64,000 nucleotides of DNA. Origin: Iris pallida (taxonomy: Eukaryota > Streptophyta > Magnoliopsida > Asparagales > Iridaceae). The notes under the pieces are model-generated. The model made no database searches and was not told where the DNA came from. It saw only the letters and a list, made by a program, of their open reading frames with translations. Position numbers and translations under genes: made by a program. Every line of letters starts with the position of its first letter. The stretch's first letter is position 1. Location of the stretch: assembly GCA_029216955.1 (NCBI GenBank), contig JANAVB010023996.1, forward strand, positions 17,474,142 to 17,538,141. The letters run 5' to 3'. Positions 1 through 11,754 of the stretch are shown one piece after another.

Positions 1-18
1 GGTAAGGCCCCCTACCCT

Positions 19-2908
19 ATGATTAAAGATGTCTATCTAGTTACCGAGTTAAAACATAATCTGCTCAGCTTAAGCCATTTAGCTGACCATGGTTATGGTA
101 TTAATTTTGTCAAAGACAAATATACTATAGTTGATAGCTTAACTGGTAGTACTATCTTTGAAGGTATCATGGAAGACAATATATATGTTTTCTATTTGTT
201 AGAAGTTGCTAACAAAATAGGTAGATGCTTGATGGCCAAAAGTAATGAGAGTCAACTATGGCACATGAGACTCGGTCATGCAAACATGGACATAATTTTA
301 AGATTATCCCCAAAGAAGCTGGTACGAGGCTTACTGAACATTTCTTTCAAGAAGGATACTATATGTAGTGAATGTGAAAATGAACAAAGCTACCCGATCC
401 GTATTTAAGTTCAAGAACGCTGTAAGTATCACTAGATCTCTATAATTACTGCATATGGATTTATTTGGACCTAGTAGAATTGCTAGCCTAGGTGGTAAGT
501 TATATGCTTTTGTAATAGTAGATGATTTCTCTAGATACACGTAGGTATATTTACTTGCACGCAAGAACGATGCATTATCAGAATTCGTCACCTTTTGCAA
601 GAAAGTTCAAAATGAAAAAGGTTTTATGATTACTCGTATTTAAAGTGATCGTAGCGACGAATTTGAAAATGCCGAGTTCAAGCAATTTTGTGATACATAC
701 GGTTATCTGTATGAGTTCTCTTGGCCTAGGACTCCGCAACAAAATGAAGTTGTGGAACGTAAGAACAGGACTCTATCCGAAATGGCTAGAGTTATGTTAA
801 AGCAGTTTAGTCTACCTAAATACCTATGGGCTGAAGCTGTCAATACAGCGTGCTATGTTCTTAATAGGGTTATAATTCGATCTATACCGAAGAAGACTCC
901 CTATGAGCTATGGTTTGATAGAACTCTCTCTGTTTTTTATTTCAAAGTATTTGGTTGTAAATGCTTTATTCTTAATACTAAAGATAATCTGGGAAAATTT
1001 GATGAAAAGGTCGATGACGGTATCTTTTTAGGTTATGCAACAAAGAGCAAAGGTTACAGAGTCTTCAACAAAAGAACCATGATCATCGAAGAATCGATAA
1101 ATGTTACATTTGACGAACTAAATCAACATTCAGTCGATAATGATGATGAATACATAAGTACACCAAGTACAACATCTGCAAAACCTTCACACAAAGCACC
1201 AGCTGTTTCTCTAAGCAAATCACGTACAAAACCAGAAGTCGGAACCAGCAATCCAGAGGATATGCAAAAAAAATAAGATTTTTGGCAGACCATCCCAATG
1301 ACTTGGTAATTGGTGAGATTACCAAGGGTATAAGTACTCGTTCCTCTAGTAAAGATATAGCTTCCTATTTTGCTTTTATTTACAGCTTGAACCCAAAAAT
1401 ATTGAAGAAGCATTTTCGTTAGATGCTATACAAGAGGAATTGAACCAATTTGAACAGAATCAAGTTTGGGAACTTGTTCCCAAGTCCATTGATCATCCGG
1501 TCATTGGTACCCACTGGGTATTCCAAAATAAACTGAATAGAATGGCTTAGTGACTCATAGCAAGGCTCGACTCGTAGCTCAAGGATATAATCAAGAAGAA
1601 GGTATCGACTACGATAAGACTTATTCTCCAGTTGCGAGATTAGAATCCATTCGCATGTTATATGCATTTGCTTATTTTATAACTTTAAATTATTTAAAAT
1701 GGATGTCAAAAGTACATTTTTTGAACGGTTTTATAAATAAAGAAGTTTATGTAGCTCAACCTCCAGGTTTTACTGATTTCAAAAATCCTGATTATGTTTT
1801 CAAGTTGAAGAAAGCCTTATACGGTTTGAAACAAGCCCCTCGTGCTTGGTACGATCGTCTAAGCTCTTTTCTACTTGACAACGATTTTACAAAAGGGAAG
1901 GTTGATACTACACTGTTTATAAAATCTTTTAATGACAATCTTCTTTTAATTCAAATTTATGTAGATGATATCATTTTTGGATCTACTGATGAATCACTCT
2001 GTCAAGAATTTTCAAAGTGTATGCATAATGAGTTTGAGATGAGCATGATGGAAGAACTAAATTCTTTCTCGGACTGCAAATTAAACAACCAACAATGGGA
2101 CGTTCAATAATCAAGCCAACTACACAAAAGACTTATCAAAGAAGTTCGATCTGGAAGTAGTCAAACCACTTGGCACTCCGATATCAACTTCAACTAATCT
2201 TAATATTGATGGACAAGATAAACCTGTCGACATACGTAAGTATCGAGGTATAACTGTTAGTTTACTTTATTTAACTGCTAGTTGGCCTGATATAATGTTT
2301 AGTATTTGCTTGTGTGCACATTTTTAGGCTAACCCTAAGGAATCACATCTATGCGCGGTTACGCGTATCTTCCGATACCTTTAAGGCACTTCTTCTGTCG
2401 GCTTATGGTATCCCAAAACTACATCGTTTGACCTAACCGGTTATTCAGATGTTGATTTGCTGGATGCAAAGTTGATAGAAAAAGTACCAGCGGTACATGT
2501 CATTTCCTAGGCAAAGCTCTAGTCTCTTGGTTTAGCAAGAAACAAAATTTTGTCGCATTATCAATGACTGAGGCTGAGTATATCGCTGCAAGACGTTGTT
2601 GTGCACAAATGTTGTAGATGAAGCAAACCTTAGAGGACTTTGGCTTAATGTACACATATATTCCTATTTTTTGTGACAACACTAGTAATATCAATTTGAC
2701 TAAGAATCTTGTATGTCACTCTCACACTAAGCATATTAAGATTCGACATCATTTTCTAGAGATCATCATCAACAAAATGGAGACATAAACCTTGTATACA
2801 TAAAACAAAAATTAATTAGCTGATATCTTTACAAAATCTTTAGCGGAAGATCGCTTCAATTATTTACGTCGAGAATTAGGAATTTTAGATATCAATAATA
2901 TTAATTAA
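19..2908 (+). pseudogene. pol: Ty1/copia pol remnant: GAG-pre-integrase, integrase, RT, RNase H
   Basis: This is the decayed polyprotein of the copia element. Positions 19-404 hold the GAG-pre-integrase zinc region (LWHMRLGH, then CSEC). Integrase runs from about 450 to 1120 with the first Asp in MDLFGP, a corrupted second site (SDRSDEF) and the Glu region TPQQNEVVERKNRTL. RT covers about 1430-2100 with KARLVAQGYNQ, LYGLKQAPRAWYDRL and catalytic YVDD near 1960. RNase H follows at about 2440-2800 (SWFSKKQNF, MTEAEYIAA), and the C-terminal ADIFTKSL motif ends at TAA 2906-2908. In-frame stops occur near 406, 541 and 641 and in the RNase H part, and the reading frame shifts between the integrase and RT blocks. 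The upstream gag and protease are outside the window. Confidence 0.9.
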
Positions 2909-3531
2909 TTTTGTTTTATCAATGATTTTTCAATACTCAAAAACTATTTTTGAGACAAGCCTACAAAGGGTCTGTCTGTCACCACGACTACGGTTAAAGC
3001 GAAGCGGTATTTAATTGTTTTTCGGTGAACTCCCGTTAGCTGGGACAGTACCCCTATATATAATCTGAAATAGTCGCTGTGTAACAAAATTTAATTTGTA
3101 AAATAATATTAAGTATATTAATTAAAATTTAAAATTACTGAACTTGGTATTAAATAATTGAAAGGGGATGAGGAAAAGAATGTGGCCTGCAATTTTTTTT
3201 CTTTTCAAAGTTCATCAAAAGAACCCTAGGCGAACTCGGCCCGAGTTCGGCCCGAGTTCTGTTGGTGGCATATACTTTTAAGTCCGAACCCGAGGCCCCC
3301 TTCTCTACATCTCTTCCAAACTCCTCTTTCAAACATGAGCTGCCGCCCGAGCCCTCTCCAAACCCTAGAAACTCTCCAACCCATTGCTTCCATTCTACAT
3401 GGAGATTTTAATCAAAAATTTGGATTCGTACGAAGAATCTCGATCTCTTCCACATACTCAATTCTTGGAAGGTATAACATTCTCTTTCTATCTCTTTTAA
3501 TTTATTAGTTTTAATTTAATTTTGGGAAAAA
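2909..3531 (+). other. Region between pol and the env-like ORF with LTR-like motifs
   Basis: No coding sequence is evident. At 3232-3262 lie repeated, near-palindromic ACTCGGCCCGAGTT motifs, also found in the 3' LTR at about 5661-5702. They are followed by a pyrimidine-rich leader and, at 3472-3508, a GT...AG-like stretch just before the ATG at 3532. This looks like the promoter or leader of a separate env-like transcript, which is inference. Confidence 0.4.
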
Positions 3532-4780
3532 ATGCCTAAGGGATTCACTCCATCCAAGAGAAAGAAGACAAATGCAGTGAAGAGGCATCATCTTCGAATC
3601 CACCAAAGGATTCCCTCTTTTTCCTGGTCCAATCGGCCGACGGTGCGTTCAATGAGTTTTTCTTTGAAACTCATGATCACTTGTTATGGTATACTGACTT
3701 TGCCATGCGTAAAATATACACTGGAGCCCCGATTAAGTGGACTGTATTTTCTGACCACCGTCCATTGTTTGAGGTATTAGGGTTACACCGACTTGTTACC
3801 CTCAAATACCCTATAGCTACTAATGCCCTTAGACTGTTTTACTGCAACTTTATTTTAGACACTTTCTCTGTAAGAACTCGTGTCGGCGGTATCAAGATTG
3901 AGTTCGATGATGCCATCTTAGCGGGAATCCTTGGTGTTCCTAACGAAGGTGCTCTGCTTGATGATATCACTGAGTTCGATTTCCCCGATGGCACGCCTCT
4001 TATCAGTTTCAAGAATGACCTTTGTGCACCTGTCCGTGTTCATTCTGGAAAGTTAAAGGCTACAAACTTAAACTTATTTAACTATGAGTTGCATTGCATC
4101 ATCTATTCTACTATTCTTCCTAAATCGACTTCAAAAGATGATGTTACAAATCTTGAACTGTCTGTCCTCTATCATATCATCAAGGAAATTCCATTTTCGG
4201 TTCCTAAGCAATCATTCAGATGATGGGACGTTGTCGCGGAAGAGATCAAAATCTCTCTTATGCGATGTTCATGCGACGCATCTTTCAGCGTTTTGATGTT
4301 GATCTTTCCACTTGTGCTCTGGATCCTGAGCCCAAGTATCTCCAGCTATCATGTCGCAGCACAGCCGCTCCTCCTGCACCTCCTACTGCTCCTGCACCAC
4401 CTCTTCAGGCGTACCCTATGTCTTTTGAGGGTATTCATAAGCATCTCTCAGATCTACGAACATTTATCACTGACACATCCAGGGAACGTGAGTTCCATAA
4501 GGTGAGTAGGTTCCAGGTACTTGCCAACTCTTTTATCGATCTCCGTTTTATCCAGACTGGACATTCTTCCAGTTCTCTTCCCAGAGATCTAGCTGTCTCC
4601 GGCGACCGCTATGAGGATGAGGCAATACACACTCTCTTTCAGCCCGATAACACATATGATTGGTATCGTGGTTCTGGTGCTACTCAACACCATTCTGGAG
4701 CTGGCACTTCTGGAGCTGGTCCATCCGAACATGGTGGCCGTGCTGGTGATGATGTTGATGATGATTCAAAGGATTTGTGA
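3532..4780 (+). pseudogene. SIRE-type env-like / 'putative plant transposon protein' ORF
   Basis: About 410 codons in three successive frames: a basic N-terminus (MPKGFTPSKRKK) at 3532 to about 3650, the main domain at about 3640-4223, and the C-terminal part at about 4208-4780. The middle block has the pattern of the plant transposon-associated domain (PF20167-like), with a LEVLGLH-like segment, VRTRVGGIKIEFDD and ILGVPNEGALLDD. The C-terminal part has a Pro/Ala-rich linker (APPAPPTAPAPP), a helical stretch and an acidic tail ending DDVDDDSKDL. Its place between pol and the 3' LTR matches the extra ORF of SIRE elements. No signal peptide or membrane segment is evident, so an envelope role is unproven. 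Two frameshifts make this copy non-functional. Confidence 0.7.
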
Positions 4781-5289
4781 TCTAGACGTATTATATTTTG
4801 TCTATATGTCACTTTTTGAGATTTTATTATATTTACGTTTACTTGGAAATGCTCTATGACATTCCAAGATATCATTAGTACTCTATCTTTTACTTTATTT
4901 TGCACTGAGATTGTGATTGACTGAGTTGATGTATGGTGAACATCTTTTTATGCTTTGCTTAGCATATTTTATTTCAATTTAGCATTTATTTCTTGTTATA
5001 GCACTATCTCTTTATGCTTCAATATAACCTGCCTATGAAATGCTTATTTTTCTATATATTATATTTATATTTCTTCACTGATTGTTCCTTATGCATAAAT
5101 TGCGAGGGAGCTTTCTCTCTTTGTAATTATTTTGCTAAGTGACAACGGGGGAGAAATAGGATCTAACATCTTATACAGGATACAAGAACATTTTTTCTAA
5201 GACACAGTACAATTTTGATTATCTTTCAAATCTTATTGATCAAGATGTTATATCGGTCAAGGTTTATCAATTATAAAAATGGGGGCGAT
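4781..5289 (+). other. AT-rich 3' untranslated region and polypurine tract of the copia element
   Basis: No ORF worth calling. There are two purine-rich runs, GGGGGAGAAATAGG near 5147-5160 and AAAAATGGGGGCGA at about 5275-5288. The second lies directly before the TG of the LTR and is the likelier plus-strand priming site. The first may be a central or duplicated tract. Confidence 0.6.
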
Positions 5290-6333
5290 TGTTGGCCCAT
5301 TGGTCATGGTCAAACCTGATTTTAATAATTGATCAAACTTTGTCACGATATAAGGGCTACTCAAGTTTATTTGGACTCTTGGATACTGCCAGAGAACTAC
5401 TACCCATTCTGTTCAAGACCGAAGCTGTGTTTGCCATTCGAGTCTGTATTTCCTTTATGCAATATAATTTTTATATTTCTTGAGTCTAGGAATACATTAT
5501 ACACCGAATCGTACTGGAAAATAGGCTACCCTATAAATGTTTTCAAAATATTCTATGTTTTGAAAAATAGCCCCCTATTTACAAAAAGCTCCTAACTACT
5601 TAAAACAATTTCAAAAATCCCAAAAATTATTTTTGCAAAAACCTAACAAAACCCTGACAGAACTCGGCCCGAGTTCGGCCAAAGTTCGGCCAGAGTTCGT
5701 TTAGTGAACGTTGCTTTTTTGAACTTGGTCTTCCTGCAGTTATGGATCCTGCCAAGATTTTCTTATAGAGTTCTGCCCAAATTCTGATAGAGTTCTGCCT
5801 TTGGAAAAGCTATAAATAGAGAAGAATTTCAATCATTTCAAGTCACTCATTCACTTTTATCTCTTCTCTGAAGCATACCGTCCTCTTTCAAAGTGTTCTA
5901 AGCTTTAATTTTCAAATCCTAAGCCAGTTACAATCCTCTAGTCGATTTGCCAATACGGTATAGTCTCGAAGCTTCAGAGCGATTGTAATCAGAGGCTTGA
6001 TTGAAGAAAGATACTTCACAACTGAAGTTGGTCGAGTACTTCGGATCAAAGCTCGTGTTTGTAGAAGTTGTAAGGACTTCGCATGAAAACTTGCGGTATT
6101 TTGCACTAGTGGATTCAACTGGAAGCTAGAGTTCTTCCGACTGGAATAGTCCTCACAAGAGGAAAACTAGTATATATCGCCGTCTTTGCATTTGCTTTCT
6201 GATCTCTGCTTTTACATTTATTTACTTGTGATATTTCTCTATGATCTTGTTGCTAACTTTTAAATTAGCAATATTCCGCTGTCTACTTTATTCACGCCCT
6301 CTAGAGTATTGCACTTTATGATTCGTTCCTACA
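5290..6333 (+). repeat. 3' LTR of the SIRE-like copia element (1044 bp)
   Basis: Begins TGTTGGCCCATTGG directly after the polypurine tract and is taken to end at CCTACA (6333), giving TG...CA ends and a length in the range of SIRE LTRs. The partner LTR is not in the window, so the right edge is inferred. It contains a TATA box at 5811-5818 and repeated CGGCC motifs at 5661-5702. Confidence 0.65.
5811..5818 (+). promoter_or_regulatory. TATA box of the copia LTR
   Basis: TATAAATA, about 520 bp into the LTR and followed by a pyrimidine-rich leader, is the likely U3 promoter. Confidence 0.6.
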
Positions 6334-6410
6334 GAATAAACCAGAAAGAAAATTTATTTTTGTCCTTGAATGGCATAGCCGCATGGATGTACATTTATGC
6401 CTTTTTAAAG

Positions 6411-6537
6411 AGATAGCCTGTTAAGGATGAATGACCCATTGGGGCAAGAATAGATAGCCTGTCAAGGATGAATGACCCGTCGGGGCAAGGAGAGAGAGCC
6501 CGTCAAGGATGAATGACCCGTTGGGGGGGCAAGAAAG
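6411..6537 (-). repeat. Tandem repeat, about three 42-bp units
   Basis: Three adjacent copies contain the plus-strand core AAGGATGAATGACCC followed by GT(C/T)GGGGCAAG. They start near 6411, 6452 and 6495. The array lies at the 3' side of the minus-strand Tat-like gag remnant and probably belongs to it. Confidence 0.7.
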
Positions 6538-6539
6538 AC

Positions 6540-7394
6540 ATTTTTTTGTGGTTTTCTTCATTATTTGAGGAAGATACCATATGTCATGGCTTAGACACCT
6601 TCCCTTTGTCCTTGATGACCGTGAGAGTTGTCGGCTGCATTATGTCTTCCACAAGGTCGGGGTGAACCCACCTGACTTTGCCCTATGGTATTGTGAGTGG
6701 TAGCAATCCTGTTGTATTCTTGCGAGCTGATGGGAGGTTGACGACCTCCATCGTTGTCTTAGGAATCAGAATGATGCCATCCTGGACTTCCATTGTTGGA
6801 AAGTTGCCAAATTGGAGGGATACTATGTTTGTAGTGACTATCTTATCCTCATAGTCAAGGGTAAGGACCTTGGCGTTAATCAGTCGATGTATCTGCTTCT
6901 TCAACACGTAGCAGTCACGTGTTGGGTGGTGGACATATCTATGATAGTGACAATACTTAGAATTGTCCACCTTATCCGCTTCATCAGGACGTTTAAGAGG
7001 GGAAGCTAGATCTTATCGCCCTTCATCAACACGTTGAAGCATTCCAACATATCGTTATCATTGAAGGGCTAATTCTTCTTTGGCCTCGTCGCCTCTGTCG
7101 GCTTTTGGTTCAATAAAGATGAATCTTTGGAAATGTTGACGATCAAGGCCAGCTGCCCTTTTTTGTCTCGGTTGTTGTCGACCTTGTTACTGCCGGAAGG
7201 GCACTTTTCCCTATCATTAATACTAGGGATGTTTACCCCCAAAAGTTGGGCTTCTCCGACATTCTTTCAATATTGTTAGAGCTGATGATATATGTCGTCC
7301 AGTCTATTTATTGAGTGGAGTTGGTCCAGAGTTTAACTGCTAGTAGCATATTTTTATGACATGCATCCATCAGTACAGGCTCAGGGGTACCAGG
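6540..7394 (-). pseudogene. gag: Tat-like Ty3/gypsy gag remnant, C-terminal part
   Basis: Read on the minus strand, 6683-6970 encodes a clear gag C-terminal segment with zinc-knuckle-like CHYHRYVHHPTRDC and LKKQIHRLINA, as in Tat/Ogre-type gag. The frames above it (7000-7390) carry stops. The gag continues on the far side of element A at 17515-18485. Removing element A and one CCAGG copy makes the two parts contiguous (ALRLQPG followed by TPEPVLMDA). The copy is non-functional. Confidence 0.75.
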
Positions 7395-10300
7395 TGTAAC
7401 CCTACTTTCCCAATTTTTATGAAATTTTAGAATATTTTAATATGTTGAAGAATAAAGTACATTTAAGTTTGTTTTTCTTATTTTAATTTCATGGTTATTA
7501 TGTATGGATTAGTTTTAATTAATTGTCATGGTAGTTGCAAATTCTTTAACAATTTTTGGGATAAATTGTAATTAAGCCAATTGTTATAGGGTTTGTTGCA
7601 AAATTCCTTCTTTTTCTAATTCTCTATTTAAAGCTACAGAGGAGGTGGTTGAGGGAGAATGAACTCTCATTCCTCAGTCGAGCACTCTTTCATCTCTCTG
7701 CTTTATTTTTTCTCTGCTCAAATTTGAGGAGCTCCAAAATCCCTAACCCCTTCTTCCCCAAGATTGTCTCAAACCCTAACACTAATTTCTATGCTCATCC
7801 TATGGCAGAAGCTTTCCGATCGATGAACGGCGGCTAGACGAGTACTTCTCGACTGTGGCACAATATCTTCTTCGTCCGCGGCGAGGCAAGCTTCTCCGAC
7901 GGTCTTCGTCTCCGACATATCAATATTCCCTTCCATTCCCAACGGTGCTACTGACTTCTCGGCAACGACGATGCGAGGAGTTCCTCCGGCTATGGCCATG
8001 GCAGCCATCGTTCCAGCAGGCATCTACGGCTAGCGGGCCGTCTTCTTTACCAGCAGTGAGGCGCGGGTCATCTCTTCCCTAACAACAACCGTCGTCGTCG
8101 ACGACGACGATGGCGGCTCGGCAATCTTCTCCGACAAGCTCTCCGGTGGATCAGCGTGTCGAAGCCATTGCACACGAAGCTTTGCATCAGATTCACACAT
8201 CCTGATCTGTTCTTCTTCATCAGACGATGTCCAAGTCCTTCCATGACGAGTAGTATCGGTTCCACACCTTCTTCTCCGGTGATCTTCGGCCCTCTCGGCG
8301 ACGTCAACAATGCGGGAGCAGTCGCTAGCTCGGTGAGTTCTGTTTAATCGCTTCGTTCCTTCCATTACTCCTAGTTTCGATCGATCTACTCCTGATCGAT
8401 CTAGAATTTCAATTGGAACCATATTGATCGGCTGATCGAGTCAATGGTTGATGGATTTTGTCGATTCTTGATTTATTTTTCCATTGAAGAGAGTTAAATG
8501 GTCCTGTTCTTGATTTACTTCGAATTAATGAGTTGATCATTCATTTTAAACCAGTTTTCTATTTCGAATATCAGGTGTTTACAATTTTGCCTCTGAGGAG
8601 GTGTCGAGCAGATTTGGACTCATGGAGACGTGTCCGCCTCCTTAGAACGTGTCTTCATTCAGTTCGAGTCATTCCTTCAGGTACCTACTTACATCTGTAT
8701 TATAGAATACTTCGTTGTTAGTCCTTGTATAAGTTGTGTTGAGCAGGTTAGGATCATAGGGGTGTATGTATAGCAGTGTGCTTGTGTCCTATGTGTGTCC
8801 AGAGTTTTTGTTCGTGTCCAGCCGTGTGCGTAGGTGATGGAGTAGCGGTGGACTGGAGAAGTTATACCAGGGTTGGGGTCGGCAAGTGATTACAGTTGTT
8901 TGAGTTGAACTTTCAATTCAATTATGCAAACTGGACTTACGTATATATTTTGATAAGTTTGTATGTATTCTATTAAGTCTGGATGTGGGCTTGGGAGAGA
9001 ATTCAATACTTGGCAAGAGCTTGGTCTGTGTGTTATTTTGAATATGTGTTATTGTTGGTACACAAGAGGTCGACTGCATAGGAGATTAAATTGTGGAGTC
9101 TCTGTACATATATAAGCTTGCTTAAGTTTTGGAGGTCTGTGTTGAGGATTAAGTTATGTGTGTGTTTGCTTATATTTCAAATAGAGTGACCGTTGGGTTG
9201 AACAGGGCCAAGGGGGAATGCCATTCAAATTTCATGGTTGTTATGTTGAGTATAAGATCTGGTTGTGTGAAAAGTGTAGGTAGGTTATTGAGTTCATAAG
9301 TTATGTTCTTAAAATTCAAATTTTAATACTCGAACCTTTGGTTCTGTGTGATTGTAAGGTTTGTTGTATTTGATAAAGCTTTGAATTGAGTAGGGCGAAT
9401 TTTGTAGCTTTGGCTTGATTCTTATAGCTGTAGACTTAAGTAATGATGGGTTGTGTATAATTCCTGAGCTTGTACATTTATTAAAGTTAATATAGAATTG
9501 TATAGTTGCTACATTAATATTTCTGTTGGATGTTATTGTGGAAGGAGACATGGGATGGGATCTCTAGTTAATATAATAAATTAGGGCAAAGTTTTCCTAA
9601 AAGATATTCTGTTGTTTCTTGCCAACTATTAGAAGTATACCATGTAGAGGGAGGGTCAGTTAATATTAGCAAACAGTTGATTAGTTAGCAAATATTAATT
9701 ATGAATATTTAGAAGCATAACCAAATTGTACCTATTATCTGGAGGACATCCATATTTACTTCCTTTTTTTGATCACCCCAAGTAAGGTAAGTACATTCTA
9801 TGGTTTATGTTCATTTACATTCATATCCTGTGCTTTTCTTGTGACACATTATGATACAATATATCATGTACTCTTGTACTTTCATGTTCTTGTACTTATT
9901 TGTGGCCGGGGATGGGAAATACACTAGCTGTGTGACCAAACCCAGAGATTAGAAAATTCATGTTGATAGCTAAGGCCTCGCACCGTACACGCGGGCCCTA
10001 AGCCATACCCAGTTCATGTGCTTCCTGTACTTACCCCTAGCCGGTCACATATGCTAGTTGTATTTCAAATATTGTGCACATGTCATGTCTTGTACTTTAT
10101 GTTCAGGATTTACTTCTTGTACTTTATTTCCTGTACTTCCTATATTTACATTCCTGACTTTTATGTTCTTTTCCTGTAATTTATATTTCATGTTCTCCTG
10201 TACTCTTTTTCATATCATGATGTTCTTGTTTATTACCTAGAATTGTACTTTGCTCCACTCCTGACTGGATATGTTGCAGATGTACTTACAGGGTATCATT

Positions 10301-10633
10301 ATACCTTATGGGCCAGAGTCCGGGATCTTAACTGAGCAGGATGGAGCCATAACTTAGCTAGAGGTTTCAGGTTTAGATTGTTTTAGCTCTTCTTATAGAT
10401 ATTGTTTATTGTGAGTTCATAGTGTATTTTCATTCTTGTTGTCTCTAGTACTTTTATGTTATTATGATTGGTGGATTATGGTGATCATTCTGGGACGGTT
10501 AGATGCTGTGATGTTTACTTTCATGTTATTTTTGGAGTTTTCCTTAGATGTTTACAGCTTACTACGTTGAGTCTTCCAACATAGGCTGGACGTGTCCGAC
10601 TCGTATTCGATTATTCGGGAGCGGGTCGTGACA
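7395..10633 (+). repeat. 5' LTR of element A (3239 bp)
   Basis: Starts TGTAACCCTAC and ends GGTCGTGACA. A TATTTAAA motif near 7626 could be the promoter. Downstream is a splice-donor-like GTGAGTTC at 8331 and an acceptor-like CGAATATCAG ending at 8574. CTTGTACTTT-type short repeats fill about 9850-10215. The LTR lacks about 73 bp that the 3' LTR has at 14329-14401, a post-insertion indel. Small ORFs here are not judged coding. Confidence 0.92.
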
Positions 10634-10642
10634 TATTTTTAG

Positions 10643-10660
10643 TGGTGGCCCATGTAGGTC
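10643..10660 (+). other. Primer binding site of element A, tRNA-Ile-like
   Basis: TGGTGGCCCATGTAGGTC lies 9 nt after the LTR. It differs by one base from the same site in B and C, which is complementary to my recollection of the 3' end of plant tRNA-Ile(AAU). Confidence 0.7.
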
Positions 10661-10663
10661 TGT

Positions 10664-10697
10664 CCTAATGGCACTTAGGCTATAGAGTGCTATTGGG
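10664..10697 (+). other. Stem-loop after the primer site of element A
   Basis: A 12-bp stem pairs CCTAATGGCACT with AGTGCTATTGGG around a 10-nt loop, allowing G-T pairs. It occupies the same place as the stem-loops of B and C although the sequence differs. Confidence 0.6.
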
Positions 10698-10842
10698 GAA
10701 CCTGTTAGACTAAGGAAACTCATCACAACATAGGATTGCGGAAAAATGGTTATGGTTATTACTAAGTCTGGTTATACATATTATTTACTAGGTTTGCTTA
10801 TTATCTAGAGTTAGGTCATTTTAACAATTTTTTATTTTTCAG

Positions 10843-11754
10843 ATGGTTCAGACACGCAACATAGGAACTATCGATTCACGTGCACTTGACGCTTCTGAGC
10901 TTCCACCACCCCCTATCGCCTCTACTATCACCATTAGTAGTACGCAGTTGATGGAGATGTTCCAGGAGTTCTTTGATGCCCAGAGGGAGCAAGCCGTTCT
11001 TTTTTAAGCCAAACTTGTAGATGCGCTTTCCGTGCCAGGAAGGACTTTTGATTTCTAGACTATCGAAACTTTGGACTCTTCCGACACCGAGCGCATTTCT
11101 TGCACCGAAGAGCAGATCGAGAACCTAGAGCCACCACTTCTGAAGATCATCCAAGTCTCTGAGGACCCGACTCCTCTGAAGGTTCAAGCCACCATCCAGG
11201 AGATTTTGAACGTAGCACAGACAATAGGACAAGATAGAAAGCTGAAGGCCAAGAGTGACCTGAAGACTTATGGTGGAGTTAGCAACTACGCTATACCCAC
11301 AAAGCGTCGCAACCCTCAGACGGCATTTCTTCAGTCACATCATCAGCCGCAGATTCAGGCCCATCTTCCTTGTGTGTTCTGTAAGAGGACAAGATATCAT
11401 ATTGACAAGTGCCGCAAGAGGCTCGGACTCTGCCTATACTGCGGATCTTCTGTCTACCGAATGAAGGATTGCTAGTGGGTCGTGAACCGTAATGGTCGAG
11501 GAGCATCAGGATCTCAGCAGTCAGCACACCAGCAGCCGTATATTCCTATCAGAGGCCCTGCGCTTCAGCCCCAACGGAAGATTCAGACTCAGATCCAGCC
11601 AGCGATCATTTGCAACTTCTGTCGTTGCTTAGGACACCACTACAACGAGTGCCGCAAGAGACTAGGGTTATGCTTGTTATGCGGATCACCTGTCCATCAA
11701 GTCAATGATTGCCCGGGGGCCGCTGATCGTACTGCCCAAGGACGAGCACGATGA
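10843..11754 (+). pseudogene. gag: Short gag of element A with two double zinc-knuckle units
   Basis: One continuous frame of 304 codons from ATG 10843, which follows directly on a splice-acceptor-like TTTTTCAG, to TGA 11752-11754. It is broken by TAA 11005, TAG 11056 and TAG 11473; each could be a one-base C-to-T change from a Gln codon. Unlike B and C, the capsid (retrotransposon gag) domain is missing. An N-terminal segment (MVQTRN) and an acidic helical stretch lead to two CCHC pairs at about 11371-11475 and 11621-11712. The first pair reads CVFCK...H...C plus CLYCG with its His replaced by Tyr, and the second CNFCRCLGHHYNEC plus CLLCGSPVHQVNDC. It presumably encoded a nucleic-acid-binding protein that could no longer form a capsid by itself. 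Confidence 0.8.

Larger units (their letters stand above)
1..6333 (+). mobile_element. SIRE/Maximus-like Ty1/copia retrotransposon, 3' part
   Basis: The order visible is end of protease/GAG-pre-integrase, integrase, RT with a YVDD motif, RNase H, a second env-like ORF, polypurine tract and one LTR. Integrase before RT is the Ty1/copia order, and an extra ORF between pol and the 3' LTR is characteristic of the SIRE/Maximus lineage. The 5' LTR, gag and the start of pol lie left of the window, so the target-site duplication cannot be checked. All ORFs carry stops and frameshifts, so the copy is dead. Confidence 0.85.

Noticed and set aside
6411..6537. Possible CRISPR-like array
   Set aside because: Three adjacent units without spacers, in plant DNA and inside a retrotransposon remnant; an ordinary tandem repeat.
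7649..8422. ORFs in the element A LTR, also at 14988-15173
   Set aside because: Frames differ between the two LTR copies and no domain is seen; the pattern fits a non-coding leader with splice-like sites.
10643..10660. tRNA-like sequence near the LTR ends
   Set aside because: Only the complement of a tRNA 3' end (primer site); no cloverleaf or tRNA gene is present.
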